Source: Mycobacterium sp. 852002-10029_SCH5224772 (GTDB lineage Bacteria; Actinomycetota; Actinomycetes; Mycobacteriales; Mycobacteriaceae). From it: DNA of 64,000 nucleotides. Made by a program: the position numbers and the translations under genes. Numbering within the stretch: position 1 is the stretch's first letter; the number at the start of each line of letters is the position of its first letter. Where the stretch lies: NCBI RefSeq assembly GCF_001667315.1, contig NZ_LZHT01000041.1, positions 62,001 to 126,000 of the forward strand. The letters run 5' to 3'. This document shows positions 63,498 to 64,000 of the stretch, piece by piece. The notes beneath the pieces are model-generated. The model searched no databases, was not told where the DNA came from, and worked only from the letters and a program-made list of their open reading frames with translations.

Positions 63498-64000
63498 ATG
63501 CCGAACAAGCAGAATGCGCCGGCGCGTCGCCCGCGGGGCCGCCCGCCCAACTCGGACGGACAACTCACCGCTCTGCGACTGCTCGACGCGGCGGCCGAGG
63601 TCTGCGTCGAACGGGGCTTCGAAGGCAGCACGCTGCCGCTGATCGCGGACCGGGCCGGTGTCTCTCCGACCGCCGTCTACAACCACTTTCCCAACCGCGA
63701 GGAGCTGCTCTACGCAGCCGCGGTGCGGGCCCTCGACCAGATCACCGCGGCCGCACTACGAGCGGGTCGCGGCGCGCCAACCCTGCAAGCCATCGCCATG
63801 GCCTATCTCCGCCCGGAGATGACGCAGCACCGGCGCCTGATCGCCGAGTTGCATCAGGCCAGCCGGCGCGATGACCGGTTGGCGTCGTTGCTGGCTCAGT
63901 GGCACCGTGACTACGGTGATCGCTTCGTCGGCGCCCTGTCGGGGACCGACCCGAACCCGCGAGCCACGACAAAGGTCGTGTTCCTGCTACTGCTCGGGCT
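63498..64000 (+). CDS. TetR-family transcriptional regulator, 3' end cut by the window
   Basis: The first 167 residues of a TetR regulator. An Arg/Pro-rich start is followed by a helix-turn-helix between about residues 24 and 68 (LRLLDAAAEVCVERGFEGS, LIADRAGVSPTAVYNHFPNR), and then the ligand-binding domain begins (AIAMAYLRPEM, LIAELHQASRRDDRL). It is divergent from the Rieske oxygenase gene across 92 bp. It likely represses the oxygenase operon and itself and responds to the oxygenase substrate or product. The reading frame is open to the last base. ATG 63498 is the first suitable start. Confidence 0.88.
   Translation, partial: MPNKQNAPARRPRGRPPNSDGQLTALRLLDAAAEVCVERGFEGSTLPLIADRAGVSPTAVYNHFPNREELLYAAAVRALDQITAAALRAGRGAPTLQAIAMAYLRPEMTQHRRLIAELHQASRRDDRLASLLAQWHRDYGDRFVGALSGTDPNPRATTKVVFLLLLG

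Overview
The window is GC-rich, almost fully coding DNA from a Mycobacterium, most likely a slow grower outside the M. tuberculosis complex. Many proteins are recognisable mycobacterial ones (Lsr2, CarD, DisA, MhuD, ClpC1, FtsH with a long Pro/Gln-rich tail, PpgS, Lpq lipoproteins). From about 2.0 kb to 61.4 kb the gene order follows the block I remember as Rv3577 to Rv3635 of M. tuberculosis, on the same strand. The species cannot be named from this sequence alone. No PE/PPE, PE_PGRS, espACD or esx genes are present at the places where that block carries them in M. tuberculosis.

Layout. 0-4.2 kb: end of a metal ABC transporter, a solitary pxpA, a metallo-beta-lactamase-fold protein and an ArsB-like carrier. 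4.2-14.8 kb: an accessory block, absent from the remembered reference order, with a P450/DUF3303 pair, a LuxR-type ATPase regulator, a UDP-glycosyltransferase, a class III cyclase-ATPase, the decayed tail of a second cyclase-ATPase, and a glycerophosphodiesterase attached to the trmH-cysS cluster. 14.8-25.6 kb: housekeeping genes (trmH, cysS, ispF, ispD, carD; then lpqE, radA, disA, canB, mutY). 25.6-29.1 kb: mhuD-lpqF, then a cobalt-uptake operon (cbtB-cbtA-phosphatase) behind a cobalamin riboswitch. 29.1-44.1 kb: clpC1, lsr2, lysS, then the vitamin cluster coaX-panD-panC and the folate cluster folK-folB-folP-folE with ftsH, all on the minus strand. 44.2-50.5 kb: a tandem repeat in front of ftsH, a VOC protein, an ephA-LLM-alcohol dehydrogenase operon, a wrecked DUF222/HNH gene and lpqG. 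50.5-54.6 kb: hpt, tilS, a zinc metallopeptidase and a PBP4-type carboxypeptidase. 54.6-61.4 kb: ppa, a TerC-like protein, and cell-wall polysaccharide genes (flippase, ppgS plus its small membrane partner, galE, and a large GT-C-like membrane protein). 61.4-64 kb: a Rieske oxygenase and an NTF2-like partner facing a TetR regulator that runs off the window.

Most operons are joined by 1-4 nt stop/start overlaps. The main regulatory elements seen are the cobalamin riboswitch at about 29.0 kb, an intrinsic terminator behind clpC1, a perfect 15-bp hairpin behind lsr2, a near-consensus promoter with a repeat in its spacer between the Rieske and TetR genes, and TAnnnT -10 boxes 6-7 nt before the starts of mhuD, lpqG and galE that suggest leaderless transcripts. 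I recognised no tRNA, rRNA, CRISPR array or intact insertion sequence. The least described material is the accessory block and its cyclase/glycosyltransferase pair, the cobalt operon's phosphatase without the usual RHG motif, and the repeat upstream of ftsH.
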